A stretch of DNA of 54,970 bases, taken from a virus. A program made the translations under genes and the position numbers. Location of the stretch: positions 1 to 54,970 of IMG/VR virus record IMGVR_UViG_3300009068_000049, one strand, 5' to 3'. Positions within the stretch are counted from its first letter, which is position 1. Each line of letters begins with the position of its first letter. Shown here piece by piece: positions 7,529 through 16,221 of this stretch. Under the pieces are notes generated by a model. The model was not told the DNA's origin, made no database searches, and worked only from the letters and a program-made list of their open reading frames with translations.

Positions 7529-8590
7529 TTAATTAGATAAAGGTGCTTTAATTGCTTTATGTGATTGATAGTTAATCAACTCAAAATCATCAACCAACCA
7601 ATACTCGGGTGTGAACGATGGCTCGTTTTTAAAATGTAATTTTATATTTAGCTTAGCTAACTCGAATGGTTCTCTACCAATTTGTTCTTTAGCTTGTTCA
7701 ATATGATTCGAATATAAATGAACATCACCCAAATTTCCAATTAATTCATCAGGAACCATATTAACTTCCTTTGCAATGATTTCTAATAACAATCCGTAAG
7801 ATGCAATATTGAATGGTAAACCTAAGAATGTATCTACTGAACGTTGATTCCACATTAATGAGATTGCTCGTTTAGGAACATTTAATTTATCTAAATTTTC
7901 ATTATCAATATTATCTTCTGGGAAAACCGTATTACCATTTTTACTATACCAATAAAGATTTCTTTCCCTTAAACTCAACTCTCTTGTATAAACTTGAAAC
8001 CCATAATGACAAGGTGGAAGAACCATTTGGTCTAATTCACCAACATTCCAAGCATTAACCATTAATCGTCTTGAGTCTGGATTTGTTTTAAGGTCGTTGA
8101 TTAGGTTTGCGATTTGGTCTATCGGATTATACTTATAATAAGTAACCCCATCTATGTGTTCTCTTGAAGTTCCCCACGATCTCCACTGGTGACCGTAAAC
8201 CGGACCTAGATCACCCCATTTCTTAGCAAATTTTTCGTCGGATTTAATCATTTCAACGAAAGCTTCTTCTTTCGTTACGAATGGACCCCAATCAATTTCT
8301 CCTTCGTTCTTCTCATAGTTTTTCATTGCGTCTCCATTCCAAATATGACAATTGTTATCAACAAGGTATTTGATGTTAGTATCACCACGTAAAAACCACA
8401 GAAGTTCGGTTGTTATTGTTTTGAATGGCATTTTCTTTGTTGTCAATAAAGGAAAACCTTCGCTCATTTTATGCCTGATCTGTCTACCAAATACTGAAAT
8501 AGTACCGGTTCCTGTACGATCTTCTTTTTTCACTCCATTATCTAATATGTCCCGAAGTAATAATAGGTATTGTTTGTCTAGGCTGTTCAT
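7529..8590 (-). CDS. thyA: Thymidylate synthase
   Basis: Converts dUMP and methylenetetrahydrofolate to dTMP and dihydrofolate, feeding phage DNA synthesis. Visible motifs: EDRTGTGT and GRQIRHKM near residue 25-42, the phosphate-binding RRLMVNAWN, the catalytic Cys194 in LPPCHYGFQ, and NQRSVDTFLGLPFNIASY. At 353 aa it is longer than E. coli ThyA (264 aa). One insertion of about 50 residues (95-130) precedes GPVYGHQWRSWG, as in some lactobacilli, and a second (about 205-235) contains NLYWYSKNGNTVFPEDN. No dihydrofolate reductase gene was seen in the window. Confidence 0.95.
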   Translation of the reverse strand: MNSLDKQYLLLLRDILDNGVKKEDRTGTGTISVFGRQIRHKMSEGFPLLTTKKMPFKTITTELLWFLRGDTNIKYLVDNNCHIWNGDAMKNYEKNEGEIDWGPFVTKEEAFVEMIKSDEKFAKKWGDLGPVYGHQWRSWGTSREHIDGVTYYKYNPIDQIANLINDLKTNPDSRRLMVNAWNVGELDQMVLPPCHYGFQVYTRELSLRERNLYWYSKNGNTVFPEDNIDNENLDKLNVPKRAISLMWNQRSVDTFLGLPFNIASYGLLLEIIAKEVNMVPDELIGNLGDVHLYSNHIEQAKEQIGREPFELAKLNIKLHFKNEPSFTPEYWLVDDFELINYQSHKAIKAPLSN

Positions 8591-8600
8591 CTATTTTTTA

Positions 8601-8810
8601 TTAGTGTGTTCCGTTAGCTATTGATATTCCATGATTTAACCCGGATATGAAATCATCTTTCTCCCATCCTAATGAATAGTTGGAAAGATATTTTCCCAGA
8701 ATTATTCCTATTTCGTTTCCTATATCTGAAACGTCCCCATTATCATACGGGAGGTTAGATAATCTTTCAGATATTTCAAGTGATATCTTTTTAAATTCTT
8801 TTATTTCCAT
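8601..8810 (-). CDS. Hypothetical protein, 69 aa
   Basis: Not recognised. Acidic helical protein starting MEIKEFKKISLEISERLS. A GTG at 8852 would lengthen it by 14 residues, but ATG 8810 gives a 10-bp overlap with the membrane protein stop, the usual arrangement here. It lies just upstream of thyA. Confidence 0.55.
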   Translation of the reverse strand: MEIKEFKKISLEISERLSNLPYDNGDVSDIGNEIGIILGKYLSNYSLGWEKDDFISGLNHGISIANGTH

Positions 8811-9151
8811 ACAAGCTGTATTATTAATATTGCTGCAGATAACATGAGACACACTAATGTTTTAGTTGTTATTGGTTCATTAAATACAGACCAGCTAAGC
8901 GCAGTAAAAACAATTGCTCCTATACTAAATCCTATTAAGCGTGAAGGCCACATTTGACCGTCAAAAGCCATTACCATATTTTTAACCGAATACATAAATA
9001 ACATAGAAATAGGAATACCCATTAGTACATTTATCCAGTAATATTTTTTAAGCAAGTCGTATTTTAAGGGACCTTGTAATTGGAAAAAAACTAAAACCTG
9101 TGCTAATAAACCTATCAGTATACCAGATATAATTAAAAAAGGATTCGTCAT
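8801..9151 (-). CDS. Four-helix membrane protein (EmrE/EamA-like)
   Basis: A 116-aa protein with four hydrophobic segments, spaced as in small drug/metabolite transporter units: about residues 5-25, 42-60, 72-88 and 98-115. Between them lies GQMWPSRLIGFSIGAIVFTA. Proteins of this size and spacing occur in many marine phages; transport function is unproven. It overlaps the DUF1937 gene by 4 bp and the following gene by 10 bp. Confidence 0.65.
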   Translation of the reverse strand: MTNPFLIISGILIGLLAQVLVFFQLQGPLKYDLLKKYYWINVLMGIPISMLFMYSVKNMVMAFDGQMWPSRLIGFSIGAIVFTALSWSVFNEPITTKTLVCLMLSAAILIIQLVWK

Positions 9152-9777
9152 ATTTTTACTTCCGAGGGTTTTATGTATTCTATCTTAATATTATTTTCTT
9201 CTGCATATTTTATCTCTTGTGCTACACCTCTCGATTTTTCCCACCCTACCATGGTATTACATACTAGAATTTTATCACATTTTTCTAGTAGTGTTAGACA
9301 GAAATTCTCCCAGAATTCCCAATCAGTAGGCATTTTAGCATGATCTAGCAATACGTGTCCGTATGTTATAGGCGATATTACAACGTGTCCTCTAGAAACT
9401 AAATCTGCAGCTATCTTTGTAACAATAAGATAATTCTCATGTCTAACTCTATCATCGGGATGTGAATAAGGAGAAGCTAAATAGACTAGGCTACTAAGTC
9501 TGCTTTTATTTTTTCCATTGAACCATCTTTTTAATGAAGTCTCGTCAACCTTCATAGAATCTGAAATTCTAGACCATATCATTTCTTTCCCATCTGTATA
9601 GGTGATAGGAAAGTCATTGAATATAAAGTCGTTAAACTCTTCGTTTGTTAGTATCTCTACTATTTCATCATGTGTATTATACAGAACTACTCCATCATCA
9701 GCTTTTTTAGCTTTAAGAACGGGTCCTTCACTATTTAGAAGTACTATTTCTTTCTCTTTCAATTCTTTTGATTTCAT
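9148..9777 (-). CDS. DUF1937-type nucleoside deoxyribosyltransferase-like protein with N-terminal extension
   Basis: Residues about 95-205 form a Rossmann-like domain: LVYLASPYSHPDDRVRHEN, VISPITYGH, WEFWENFCLTLLEKCDKILV and GWEKSRGVAQEIKYAE. These are the hallmarks of DUF1937, related to nucleoside 2-deoxyribosyltransferases. The N-terminal 90 residues are an unrecognised extra domain. A role in nucleotide salvage or modified-base supply is inferred. The start overlaps the 71-aa gene upstream by 47 bp. Confidence 0.75.
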   Translation of the reverse strand: MKSKELKEKEIVLLNSEGPVLKAKKADDGVVLYNTHDEIVEILTNEEFNDFIFNDFPITYTDGKEMIWSRISDSMKVDETSLKRWFNGKNKSRLSSLVYLASPYSHPDDRVRHENYLIVTKIAADLVSRGHVVISPITYGHVLLDHAKMPTDWEFWENFCLTLLEKCDKILVCNTMVGWEKSRGVAQEIKYAEENNIKIEYIKPSEVKI

Positions 9778-9946
9778 CTAAAAATATATTATTGTTACTG
9801 TCAAAAATTCCAAAATTATGTGTTGTGAAAATTTTATCTGATGGACAAAACAGTCTAACCATAAGGTATCCTAATTCGCTAATAAAGACTTCCTCTACTT
9901 CGTATTCTTTATCGTTTAGATTTAATTTTGGTTGAATCTTTACCAT
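9731..9946 (-). CDS. Hypothetical protein, 71 aa
   Basis: Not recognised. Small beta-rich protein (YEVEEVFISELGYLMVRLF). It overlaps the preceding gene by 7 bp and the following one by 47 bp; the latter is a long overlap, but both frames have strong protein-like composition. Confidence 0.5.
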   Translation of the reverse strand: MVKIQPKLNLNDKEYEVEEVFISELGYLMVRLFCPSDKIFTTHNFGIFDSNNNIFLDEIKRIERERNSTSK

Positions 9947-10431
9947 TTCTGTTTTTTAATTATTTGTTGTAGAACGGAGAAAGGAAAAATAAATCCTGCT
10001 ATATTCTTAATAGCTTTTAAAAAAGTACTTTCTACTTTCTTAATTTCTTTTTTATTGTTTCCCTCTTTCTTCTTTTCTATCTTAACAGGATTATTCTGAA
10101 TTTTATTTTTCGGAAGAAATTCTTTTTTTATCTCTGTTTCAAGTTTAGTTTTTGGTAGGGTTTTCTGATACAGATCCCAATCATGAATGGAAGCTAAGTC
10201 TGCAGTGAACATGGATTCATCGATGCTGTTCCTTCCTTCGTTAACATATTTATTATAAAAATCTGGATTTCCATCTGTTCCTGATGAGCCGTAATATTCA
10301 GAATCGTCAATTACTAATTTAACCATTCTTCTTCCAGTAAGAGGATCTATACCCATATTAATCTCTTTGGTTTTTAGTGTTCTCTCTGGTAATCCTTTTA
10401 GTTTTTTATCGTTTATGTTAATGTGTGCCAT
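9940..10431 (-). CDS. Hypothetical protein, 163 aa, possible virion component
   Basis: Not recognised. The N-terminal half contains GIDPLTGRRMVKLVIDD and SSGTDGNPDFYNKYVNEG. A Lys/Glu-rich linker follows, then a hydrophobic end FLKAIKNIAGFIFPFSVLQQ. The basic linker and hydrophobic tail suggest membrane contact or assembly, but no function can be assigned. Confidence 0.6.
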   Translation of the reverse strand: MAHININDKKLKGLPERTLKTKEINMGIDPLTGRRMVKLVIDDSEYYGSSGTDGNPDFYNKYVNEGRNSIDESMFTADLASIHDWDLYQKTLPKTKLETEIKKEFLPKNKIQNNPVKIEKKKEGNNKKEIKKVESTFLKAIKNIAGFIFPFSVLQQIIKKQKW

Positions 10432-10437
10432 TTTATT

Positions 10438-10758
10438 TTATTTTAACGTGTTACGAAAATACGAATTATCCACTAAATAACTATGTAAACCTTTCAAATC
10501 TTTACATATTTCTTTTTCATTATCCCAAGCTTTCATATCCTTCCTCATCTTCTTATCTATACCTCCCTTTTCATAAAGAAACCACGATAACCAATCATTT
10601 CCCTCGATCGTAAGTATTTCTTCCAAAAGAATAGTTATAGCTTTATCATAAGGCTCAGTATAATCTATCATATCTACACCTATCTTATAAGCCTTCCTAT
10701 TCCTCTCGGTCATATCAGAAAGACAATCTACAAAAGCTTTAAATTTCACATATTCCAT
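10438..10758 (-). CDS. Hypothetical protein, about 106 aa
   Basis: Not recognised; the segment YKIGVDMIDYTEPYDKAITI recalls a protein seen in several large phages. A GTG at 10848 would extend it by 30 residues into the divergent phosphoesterase gene. ATG 10758 leaves a 67-bp divergent promoter gap and is preferred. Confidence 0.6.
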   Translation of the reverse strand: MEYVKFKAFVDCLSDMTERNRKAYKIGVDMIDYTEPYDKAITILLEEILTIEGNDWLSWFLYEKGGIDKKMRKDMKAWDNEKEICKDLKGLHSYLVDNSYFRNTLK

Positions 10759-10813
10759 AGATATTTTATCGTTAAACACGGTTAAAGTTCCGGAACTAAT
10801 TATGGAATTTTCG

Positions 10814-10821
10814 TATAATTG
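10814..10821 (+). promoter_or_regulatory. -7 box 4 nt before the start codon
   Basis: TATAATTG is followed by CGAT and then ATG 10826. The same spacer CGAT and spacing occur at the Pth2 gene (21337-21348), and the preceding bases are also alike. With the Bacteroidetes rule of a start site a few bases after TAnnTTTG, the transcript would begin at or near the ATG. Confidence 0.5.
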
Positions 10822-10825
10822 CGAT

Positions 10826-11431
10826 ATGATATACTTTACTTCAGACACCCACTACGGGCACAAAAACATAGTTTCAGGAATAAGCAAATGGGATGATAAA
10901 TCCGGATGCAGAAATTTTAAAACATTAGAGGATCATAACAATATAATTGTTGATTCAATAAACTCTGTCGTTGGACAGGAAGATACTCTCTATCATTTAG
11001 GGGATTGGAGTTTTGGAGGGGTTGAGAATGTTTTTAGATTCAGAGAGAGAATCATATGTCAGAATGTTCACGTAATACTAGGAAATCACGATGAGAACCT
11101 CTATAAAAATAGAGATAATTGCCACGAGGTTTTTGAGAGCGTTAATTCATATCTAGAACTAAATATCGGTGACGATCATATTGTACTAAGTCACTGGCCG
11201 ATGAAAATATGGAATAGGTATCATAAAGGATCTTGGCATCTACACGGTCACACTCACGGGAATCTAAAACCTGATGAATGGTGGATTCAAAAACAATCTA
11301 AGAATAGAAGAAGAACTATGGACGTAGGAGTAGATACAAATGGATTTCTCCCTTACTCTTATAATGATCTTAAGAGAATATTAGATAAGCTTAATGATTA
11401 TCCCACAGATCTAGATCACCACGAAGCTTAA
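10826..11431 (+). CDS. Calcineurin-like metallophosphoesterase
   Basis: Single phosphoesterase domain with all metal motifs: FTSDTHYGHKN, HLGDWSFGG, ILGNHDEN, LSHWPMKIW and HLHGHTHGN. The subgroup resembles phage and bacterial YfcE-unrelated enzymes with a conserved SHWP block; the substrate is unknown. An in-frame ATG at 10802 would add eight residues, but the domain starts directly at 10826 and the -7 box supports this start. It converges with the 354-aa gene (4-bp overlap). Confidence 0.85.
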   Translation: MIYFTSDTHYGHKNIVSGISKWDDKSGCRNFKTLEDHNNIIVDSINSVVGQEDTLYHLGDWSFGGVENVFRFRERIICQNVHVILGNHDENLYKNRDNCHEVFESVNSYLELNIGDDHIVLSHWPMKIWNRYHKGSWHLHGHTHGNLKPDEWWIQKQSKNRRRTMDVGVDTNGFLPYSYNDLKRILDKLNDYPTDLDHHEA

Positions 11432-12492
11432 ACTGAGATATTAATCTGTGTTATTAATCCCTCCATCGTTTTATTCTCTATACTGTTCCAAACTTTATTA
11501 GGAGTTACTAAGGGATCATTTGTCATTTCTAAAGCTTTATTAGACCATTCTGTTTTCACTGCAAGATTTAAAGCTTGTATCTCAGAAGTAGATCCAATAT
11601 GATCTTTATCTACGCTTTCCAATAATATAGAAGAAGCCTTAGAAATTAATTCGCTGCAGCAAATTTCATGTTTTTTGTCACATAGTGTAGAATGGAATTT
11701 AAAGATGTCATCTACATAATTTGTATTCTCCTGGCCGTTTATTTTGGCTAGAAAAGCATTCCCTATTTCTAGATATGTTTGTTTCTTGTGAGCCTCTATC
11801 TCATCTTCAGTATTTGCTTTTAAACTGCTTATAAGATCCGCATGTACTTCTATGATGGTATTTATTGCTTGTATGTTTTTAGCTCCTTCTACACCATCTA
11901 ATGTGAGTTTAACGTGGTCGTGATTAAACATTAAAACCGGATCTATTTTTTCTAATGGAATTCCCGAAAAATCAGGGAGATATTCCAAAACAAGATTCAT
12001 TGCTTCTTCTGGAATTCTTGTCGGGGTATTAATCCATATATGATTAGCTATATGGGTCACTGGAGTAATAGCATGGTATTTATGAAAAAACTCTGCATCA
12101 ACTGATAGCTCACCTTTATACGGAAGACCATTCACTGCATCAATTCCTCCTGATATTATTATCTGTCCCGCACCAAAACTTCTAGGAACTATAAATCTTC
12201 CGTCTGTGCCGGTAAAAGTAGTTTTAACTGGAGAACCGCTTCCTGCATAAACAAAAGTAACTGTTGCACCTACTAATACAGCATCAGAAACTACTCCATG
12301 TGTTCCATCTATATCTAGAGCTCCGTCGTACATTCCAGATTCTCCATCATCATCATCTTTACTGAATGGATTTCTTCTCTTAAGAGATTCCAAAAGATTC
12401 TTTTCCCTTTCTTTTTCTCTTTCCCAAAGCTTATACTTAATTCTAAGTTGCTCTTCGGATAAACCTTGATATTTTTCTCTAAAGCTTTTCAT
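11428..12492 (-). CDS. Putative structural/adhesin-like protein with carboxypeptidase-regulatory-like domain
   Basis: Residues 1-45 are a charged coiled coil. Residues about 55-105 (ALDIDGTHGVVSDAVLVGA, TTFTGTDGRFIVP) form a CarboxypepD_reg-like beta sandwich. The next segment, ISGGIDAVNGLPYKGELS with ITPVTHIANHI, resembles repeats in large bacterial calcium-binding adhesins. The remaining 200 residues are helical. A virion or host-surface role is likely but unproven. The upstream region contains a palindromic AT stretch at 12493-12530. Confidence 0.6.
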   Translation of the reverse strand: MKSFREKYQGLSEEQLRIKYKLWEREKEREKNLLESLKRRNPFSKDDDDGESGMYDGALDIDGTHGVVSDAVLVGATVTFVYAGSGSPVKTTFTGTDGRFIVPRSFGAGQIIISGGIDAVNGLPYKGELSVDAEFFHKYHAITPVTHIANHIWINTPTRIPEEAMNLVLEYLPDFSGIPLEKIDPVLMFNHDHVKLTLDGVEGAKNIQAINTIIEVHADLISSLKANTEDEIEAHKKQTYLEIGNAFLAKINGQENTNYVDDIFKFHSTLCDKKHEICCSELISKASSILLESVDKDHIGSTSEIQALNLAVKTEWSNKALEMTNDPLVTPNKVWNSIENKTMEGLITQINISV

Positions 12493-12530
12493 ACATAACT
12501 ATAGATTATATATCGGTGGTTATAATAAGT

Positions 12531-13418
12531 TTATTCTTTAGGTAATAAATGAGATAAAGAATCAAAAACATGCTCAGGTGTAATCGTTTTTGTACATTCG
12601 AACTGTTTTTCTGTTCCTTTGTGTACTGGACACCAAAACCAGTCACCAGAATCAAATTTATGCTGATAACTGTTTATACATCCGTGGCAAACCTCTTTGT
12701 TAATTAGTCTAACAGTATCATCCGAAAATTCGTTATTTTCTGATGTTACACCGGAGATCATAACTACTGGTTTTCCTAAAGCGTGAGCAACCCATGTTAG
12801 GCCACTACTTAATCCTATAAAAAATTCAGAATGGTGTATGTAGTTTGTCATCTGTTTAAGATCCATTCCGTTCTTCTTAACACAAGATTTAGGAACCGGA
12901 TTCCAATTCCCTTCAGTCCCAAAGCTTTCGTGAACATCTATACAAACTGGAGTTATTCCTGTTTTTCTTAACATTCTACAAAGTTGATCCCAGCCATCTT
13001 CATAATTCCAATGTTTTGATTGTGCGGTTGAGTGCATAGAAAAACAGATGTATTTAGATTTTATAGGTCTTTCCCCTACGAAAGCATCTATTTTTGGCCT
13101 ATTCCATTCCTTTATATCTAATTGCTCTGCATAACCTTTTATTAAAGGCTTTTCAAACCTGTACATGATCTGCTTATACTCACCGTACTCTATTCCGTCA
13201 ATTACCCATTTATCAATTTCTGGGATATATTCTGGTGTTGAAGAGTGAGGATATATTTTAGTAATTTCTGGATAGCTATTTTTAAAATACTCCCCGCTTA
13301 AATTACAAATAACTGAAACATCGATAGAGTTTTTAGATCTATATGAATCTATTACTGCCATTGCACCTATGGTATCTCCAAGAGATGCTGAACATATTCT
13401 TATTAAAGATCTCTCCAT
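12531..13418 (-). CDS. GT9-type heptosyltransferase of the TibC/Aah family
   Basis: GT-B enzyme. The C-terminal half has SSGLTWVAHALGKPVVMISG (the heptosyltransferase nucleotide-binding site). It is followed by a four-Cys motif C-x2-C-x15-C-x11-C (VCHGC, WFWC, FEC) as in the iron-binding element of bacterial autotransporter heptosyltransferases. Those enzymes attach ADP-heptose to Ser residues of surface beta-helix proteins. ATG 13418 gives 295 aa and begins at the first strand SLIRICSASLGDTIGAM; an upstream Met at 13514 would overlap the ATPase gene. The acceptor here is unknown; the Ser-rich fibre repeats are one possibility. Confidence 0.8.
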   Translation of the reverse strand: MERSLIRICSASLGDTIGAMAVIDSYRSKNSIDVSVICNLSGEYFKNSYPEITKIYPHSSTPEYIPEIDKWVIDGIEYGEYKQIMYRFEKPLIKGYAEQLDIKEWNRPKIDAFVGERPIKSKYICFSMHSTAQSKHWNYEDGWDQLCRMLRKTGITPVCIDVHESFGTEGNWNPVPKSCVKKNGMDLKQMTNYIHHSEFFIGLSSGLTWVAHALGKPVVMISGVTSENNEFSDDTVRLINKEVCHGCINSYQHKFDSGDWFWCPVHKGTEKQFECTKTITPEHVFDSLSHLLPKE

Positions 13419-13425
13419 TATATTC

Positions 13426-14433
13426 TTAACTTCCAAACCCCAGTTTAGATTTCTTCTTGCTAGTAACTTTAGGTTTTTCTCCCATGCTGTTAAGAGTAGA
13501 AAGGGATTCATCAAAGTCTTTCCCCATTACTACTACCGAAATTACTAATTCTTTTAAGTGAGAGAGTGACATTCCATCAGTAACATCAATCCATTTTTCA
13601 AGATCTATTTTTTTAATATCACTTTTTGTCAGCTTATTCTTTATGTAAGCTTCTCTAATTTCGGCTGAAGGCATTTGGACCTCGTATCTTCTATCAAATC
13701 TTGATGGACGATTAGTAATACGTTCTTGTAGTTTTTCTGGATAGTTTGTTGTTGCTATATAAACAACATTTTCTATCTGCTTAACCCCATCTAGGATATT
13801 AAGCAATTTAGTAGTTGAGTATCTGTCCTCTCCTGCAAGTGAATCTATATCTTCAAGAATAACTATTAAAGCTCTATCTGGTTCTATACTTCTTATAGTT
13901 GGAACAAAATCAACAAATGCTTTAAAGTCCTCGTCCTCTTTGATATTTATGACAATACCATTTTCATTCTCAATTAGGTCCTTTACGCAAAGTTGGATAA
14001 TACCAGATTTACCACACCCAGGATCACCATATAATAGAATACCTCTCTTATGAACAAAATTGTACTCTTTATAGGTTTCCCTCTTCTTCCAGAAAATCTT
14101 GATGTCATTTAAAATGCTTTCAATCTCCGGGGAAGGGAGTTCATATAGCTCATCAATATTTAGCTCTTGCTTAGCTACCACCCAAGTCTGTAAAGAACTG
14201 TTCCATTTCATTTCGTATAATCCGGAAGGAACTTGAGGGATCGAAACGAAAGAGGGCGCAAATTGATCATTCTGTAAAACTGACCACCTGGTATGTTTTT
14301 GTGTGTCGATTCCGTCTATGTCTTCTTCTGTAATTTCAATTCTTGGGATTTTTTTATTTCTCATCCTTTTGCTTATTTTGATTAAATTGTTTATTCTTTC
14401 TTTAAATTCTGATTCTTCTGGCTCTATCGTCAT
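13426..14433 (-). CDS. AAA+ ATPase
   Basis: Classical AAA module after a 120-residue N-terminal domain: Walker A GDPGCGKS at 136-143, Walker B LIVILEDID near 195, sensor-1 ATTNYPEKL and arginine finger region RPSRFDRRYEV. This order is closest to the Bcs1/FtsH-like classic clade that remodels proteins. The C-terminus is Lys-rich. It lies 1 bp from the RNA ligase gene and 7 bp before the heptosyltransferase gene. The target is unknown. Confidence 0.88.
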   Translation of the reverse strand: MTIEPEESEFKERINNLIKISKRMRNKKIPRIEITEEDIDGIDTQKHTRWSVLQNDQFAPSFVSIPQVPSGLYEMKWNSSLQTWVVAKQELNIDELYELPSPEIESILNDIKIFWKKRETYKEYNFVHKRGILLYGDPGCGKSGIIQLCVKDLIENENGIVINIKEDEDFKAFVDFVPTIRSIEPDRALIVILEDIDSLAGEDRYSTTKLLNILDGVKQIENVVYIATTNYPEKLQERITNRPSRFDRRYEVQMPSAEIREAYIKNKLTKSDIKKIDLEKWIDVTDGMSLSHLKELVISVVVMGKDFDESLSTLNSMGEKPKVTSKKKSKLGFGS

Positions 14434-14434
14434 A

Positions 14435-15457
14435 CTATTTCTCGTTTAATAAAAATTTATTGCTAATAACCTTAAATGATATCTTTCTATCAATGCTTCT
14501 TATAACAACACCTTCTCTATCGAAGGATGGATTGTGATAGGATTTTCCATCTGCATAAGATAAAAGTTCCTCTATTGTATCAGGAAGTGTAAATTCAGTT
14601 TCTAATTTAGGTACTGTATCAAGACTTAATCCGTGAATAATATTAACAAAATCAGTTAATCCCACATATTGATGTGTGTCAATATTAAATACATTAAAGA
14701 ACTTAACTGTTTGACCTAATATCTTATAAGGATTCCCTTGTATTCCTTCTCCGATTAACTCACCCTGAAAAGACACGTTATATCCTAAAGATTTCATTTT
14801 GTTTTCTAGATCTAAATTTCTTGCAACTTTCCAGAATGAATTACCTTCAGTTTCCAAAAGCTCTAAGTTTCTAGAGCACGCGCCAAACTCTCCGTCTTTG
14901 TAATAGTATGTAGCGGAACTTCCGTCTAGTTTTTCTGTCACATAGAATTTATGTCCTTCTTCTTTCCAGCTCTCAAAAACTGCAGATAAATTCTGAATTC
15001 TTTCCTCGTCAGTTTTAGGAATGAACCCCGGAAATAGTCCTTTAGCTACTCCAGATAATTCTGCAGGCATAGGAGGTTCATATTTAATGATTCCTAAAAT
15101 TTCAGATACGTCAGATCCCTCTTCAAATTCAACCATAAAATTCTTATATCTCATAAGGACATTTATTGGGATAATTAGACCTTGAGAAACCTGTCCTCTA
15201 AGTTTAATTGTTCTCAACCTAAATCCTTCAGTGCCATCTGCCATTTTTTTGTATGATGACTTTCTAAGAAATTCAAATTCTTCTTTAATTGGTAGGAATG
15301 AATCAATCTCACAGTAAATAACATAATCACCCTCTTTGTGTTCTACATTTTTTCCTACTACTACTTTCCATCCGTTTACAATTGCTAATTCAATAGCATC
15401 TGCGCCTTCAATAGGAAGGATTTCTTTAATTTTCTGAATCGTTGCTAGTTTTCTCAT
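14435..15457 (-). CDS. ATP-dependent RNA ligase, DRB0094/Rnl5-like
   Basis: Two parts are visible. Residues 1-130 are an OB-like N-terminal domain (LATIQKIKEILPIEGADAIE, GDYVIYCEIDSFLP). The nucleotidyltransferase domain follows with motif I EKLDGS (Lys177), then FQGELIGEGIQGN (motif III/IIIa area), REGVVIRS (motif IV) and ISFKVISNKFL (motif V). This is the architecture of the Deinococcus-type RNA ligase that seals 3'-OH/5'-phosphate nicks in duplex RNA. It overlaps the macro-domain gene by 32 bp, so the two are co-expressed. Likely repairs RNA cut by host nucleases. Confidence 0.88.
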   Translation of the reverse strand: MRKLATIQKIKEILPIEGADAIELAIVNGWKVVVGKNVEHKEGDYVIYCEIDSFLPIKEEFEFLRKSSYKKMADGTEGFRLRTIKLRGQVSQGLIIPINVLMRYKNFMVEFEEGSDVSEILGIIKYEPPMPAELSGVAKGLFPGFIPKTDEERIQNLSAVFESWKEEGHKFYVTEKLDGSSATYYYKDGEFGACSRNLELLETEGNSFWKVARNLDLENKMKSLGYNVSFQGELIGEGIQGNPYKILGQTVKFFNVFNIDTHQYVGLTDFVNIIHGLSLDTVPKLETEFTLPDTIEELLSYADGKSYHNPSFDREGVVIRSIDRKISFKVISNKFLLNEK

Positions 15458-16037
15458 CTATTAACTTATTTTGTTTGTATGCGTCTCCCATTATCTCGTC
15501 CAGTGACAATTTATTGTTTTCTTTCTTGTAGATCACTATAGTTACCTGACAGTCTCTAAGTTCCTTCTGTATAAGATATTTAATATGATCCCAATCACCT
15601 CCTGCAAGTCCTGCTCCTATCATAGGAAGTCCTATACGTTTACCTTGGAAAACCATATTCATTTTTCTTAGGCATAATGTCAAAGCTTCATAATCAATAG
15701 GTCTTAAAACACCATCTGAATGATTTCTTCCGTAGTTGTATTGTGTATAGGCATTAACCACAGTTAATTCTGGTTCATTACGATTGTTCTTTGCATCTTC
15801 CAAAGACCATATAGCATTCTCTCCAAGAACAAATGTTTGATAATCAATATTACCTAACTTGTTAACATCTGATCCTATAAGTTCCATTTCAAATTTATCA
15901 CATCCAAATGCTTTGGCCATTTGTGGAGCTAATCCAGCTCCCATAGTGGAAAGACAATTACAGCCATGTGCAATCACGTCAAATTTACCTTGCTTAGCAT
16001 ATTCGATTAGATCCCCTTCAATTTCCTGATATCTCAT
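15426..16037 (-). CDS. Macro-domain protein (ADP-ribose-phosphate/ADP-ribosyl hydrolase type)
   Basis: Macro domain in residues 1-160: VIAHGCNCLSTMGAGLAPQM (ADP-ribose-binding loop), VVNAYTQYNYG, and the second loop IGLPMIGAGLAGGDW. The C-terminal 40 residues are a polar tail. Relatives remove phosphate from ADP-ribose-1''-phosphate or reverse ADP-ribosylation. Overlap with the RNA ligase gene and the nearby PRPP synthetase suggests handling of ADP-ribose by-products of RNA repair or NAD metabolism. Confidence 0.88.
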   Translation of the reverse strand: MRYQEIEGDLIEYAKQGKFDVIAHGCNCLSTMGAGLAPQMAKAFGCDKFEMELIGSDVNKLGNIDYQTFVLGENAIWSLEDAKNNRNEPELTVVNAYTQYNYGRNHSDGVLRPIDYEALTLCLRKMNMVFQGKRIGLPMIGAGLAGGDWDHIKYLIQKELRDCQVTIVIYKKENNKLSLDEIMGDAYKQNKLIDEKTSNDSEN

Positions 16038-16040
16038 TAC

Positions 16041-16214
16041 TTATTTTTTTATATAAAATTCTCTATTTGGCTCATCGTAATCTAAAGACATATCTCTCAC
16101 GAGAGCTGAATAAACCCAATCAGCAAGCATTTCTGTTGGGCATTGACATATCATTTCATCTCTCGTAATGCTACCAGTATCAGGATCAACGTCTTTATAT
16201 CTAATTTCTACCAT
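16041..16214 (-). CDS. Hypothetical protein, 57 aa
   Basis: Short ORF between the PRPP synthetase and macro-domain genes in the same direction. It starts MVEIRYKDVDPDTGSITRDE and ends FYIKK. Acidic, with two Cys (ICQC). The tight fit (7 bp and 3 bp to neighbours) supports it as a real gene. Confidence 0.6.
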   Translation of the reverse strand: MVEIRYKDVDPDTGSITRDEMICQCPTEMLADWVYSALVRDMSLDYDEPNREFYIKK

Positions 16215-16221
16215 ATTATGT

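Noticed and set aside
13419-13514. 32-residue N-terminal extension of the heptosyltransferase
   Set aside because: It lies inside the AAA ATPase coding region and precedes the natural first beta strand starting at Met 13418.
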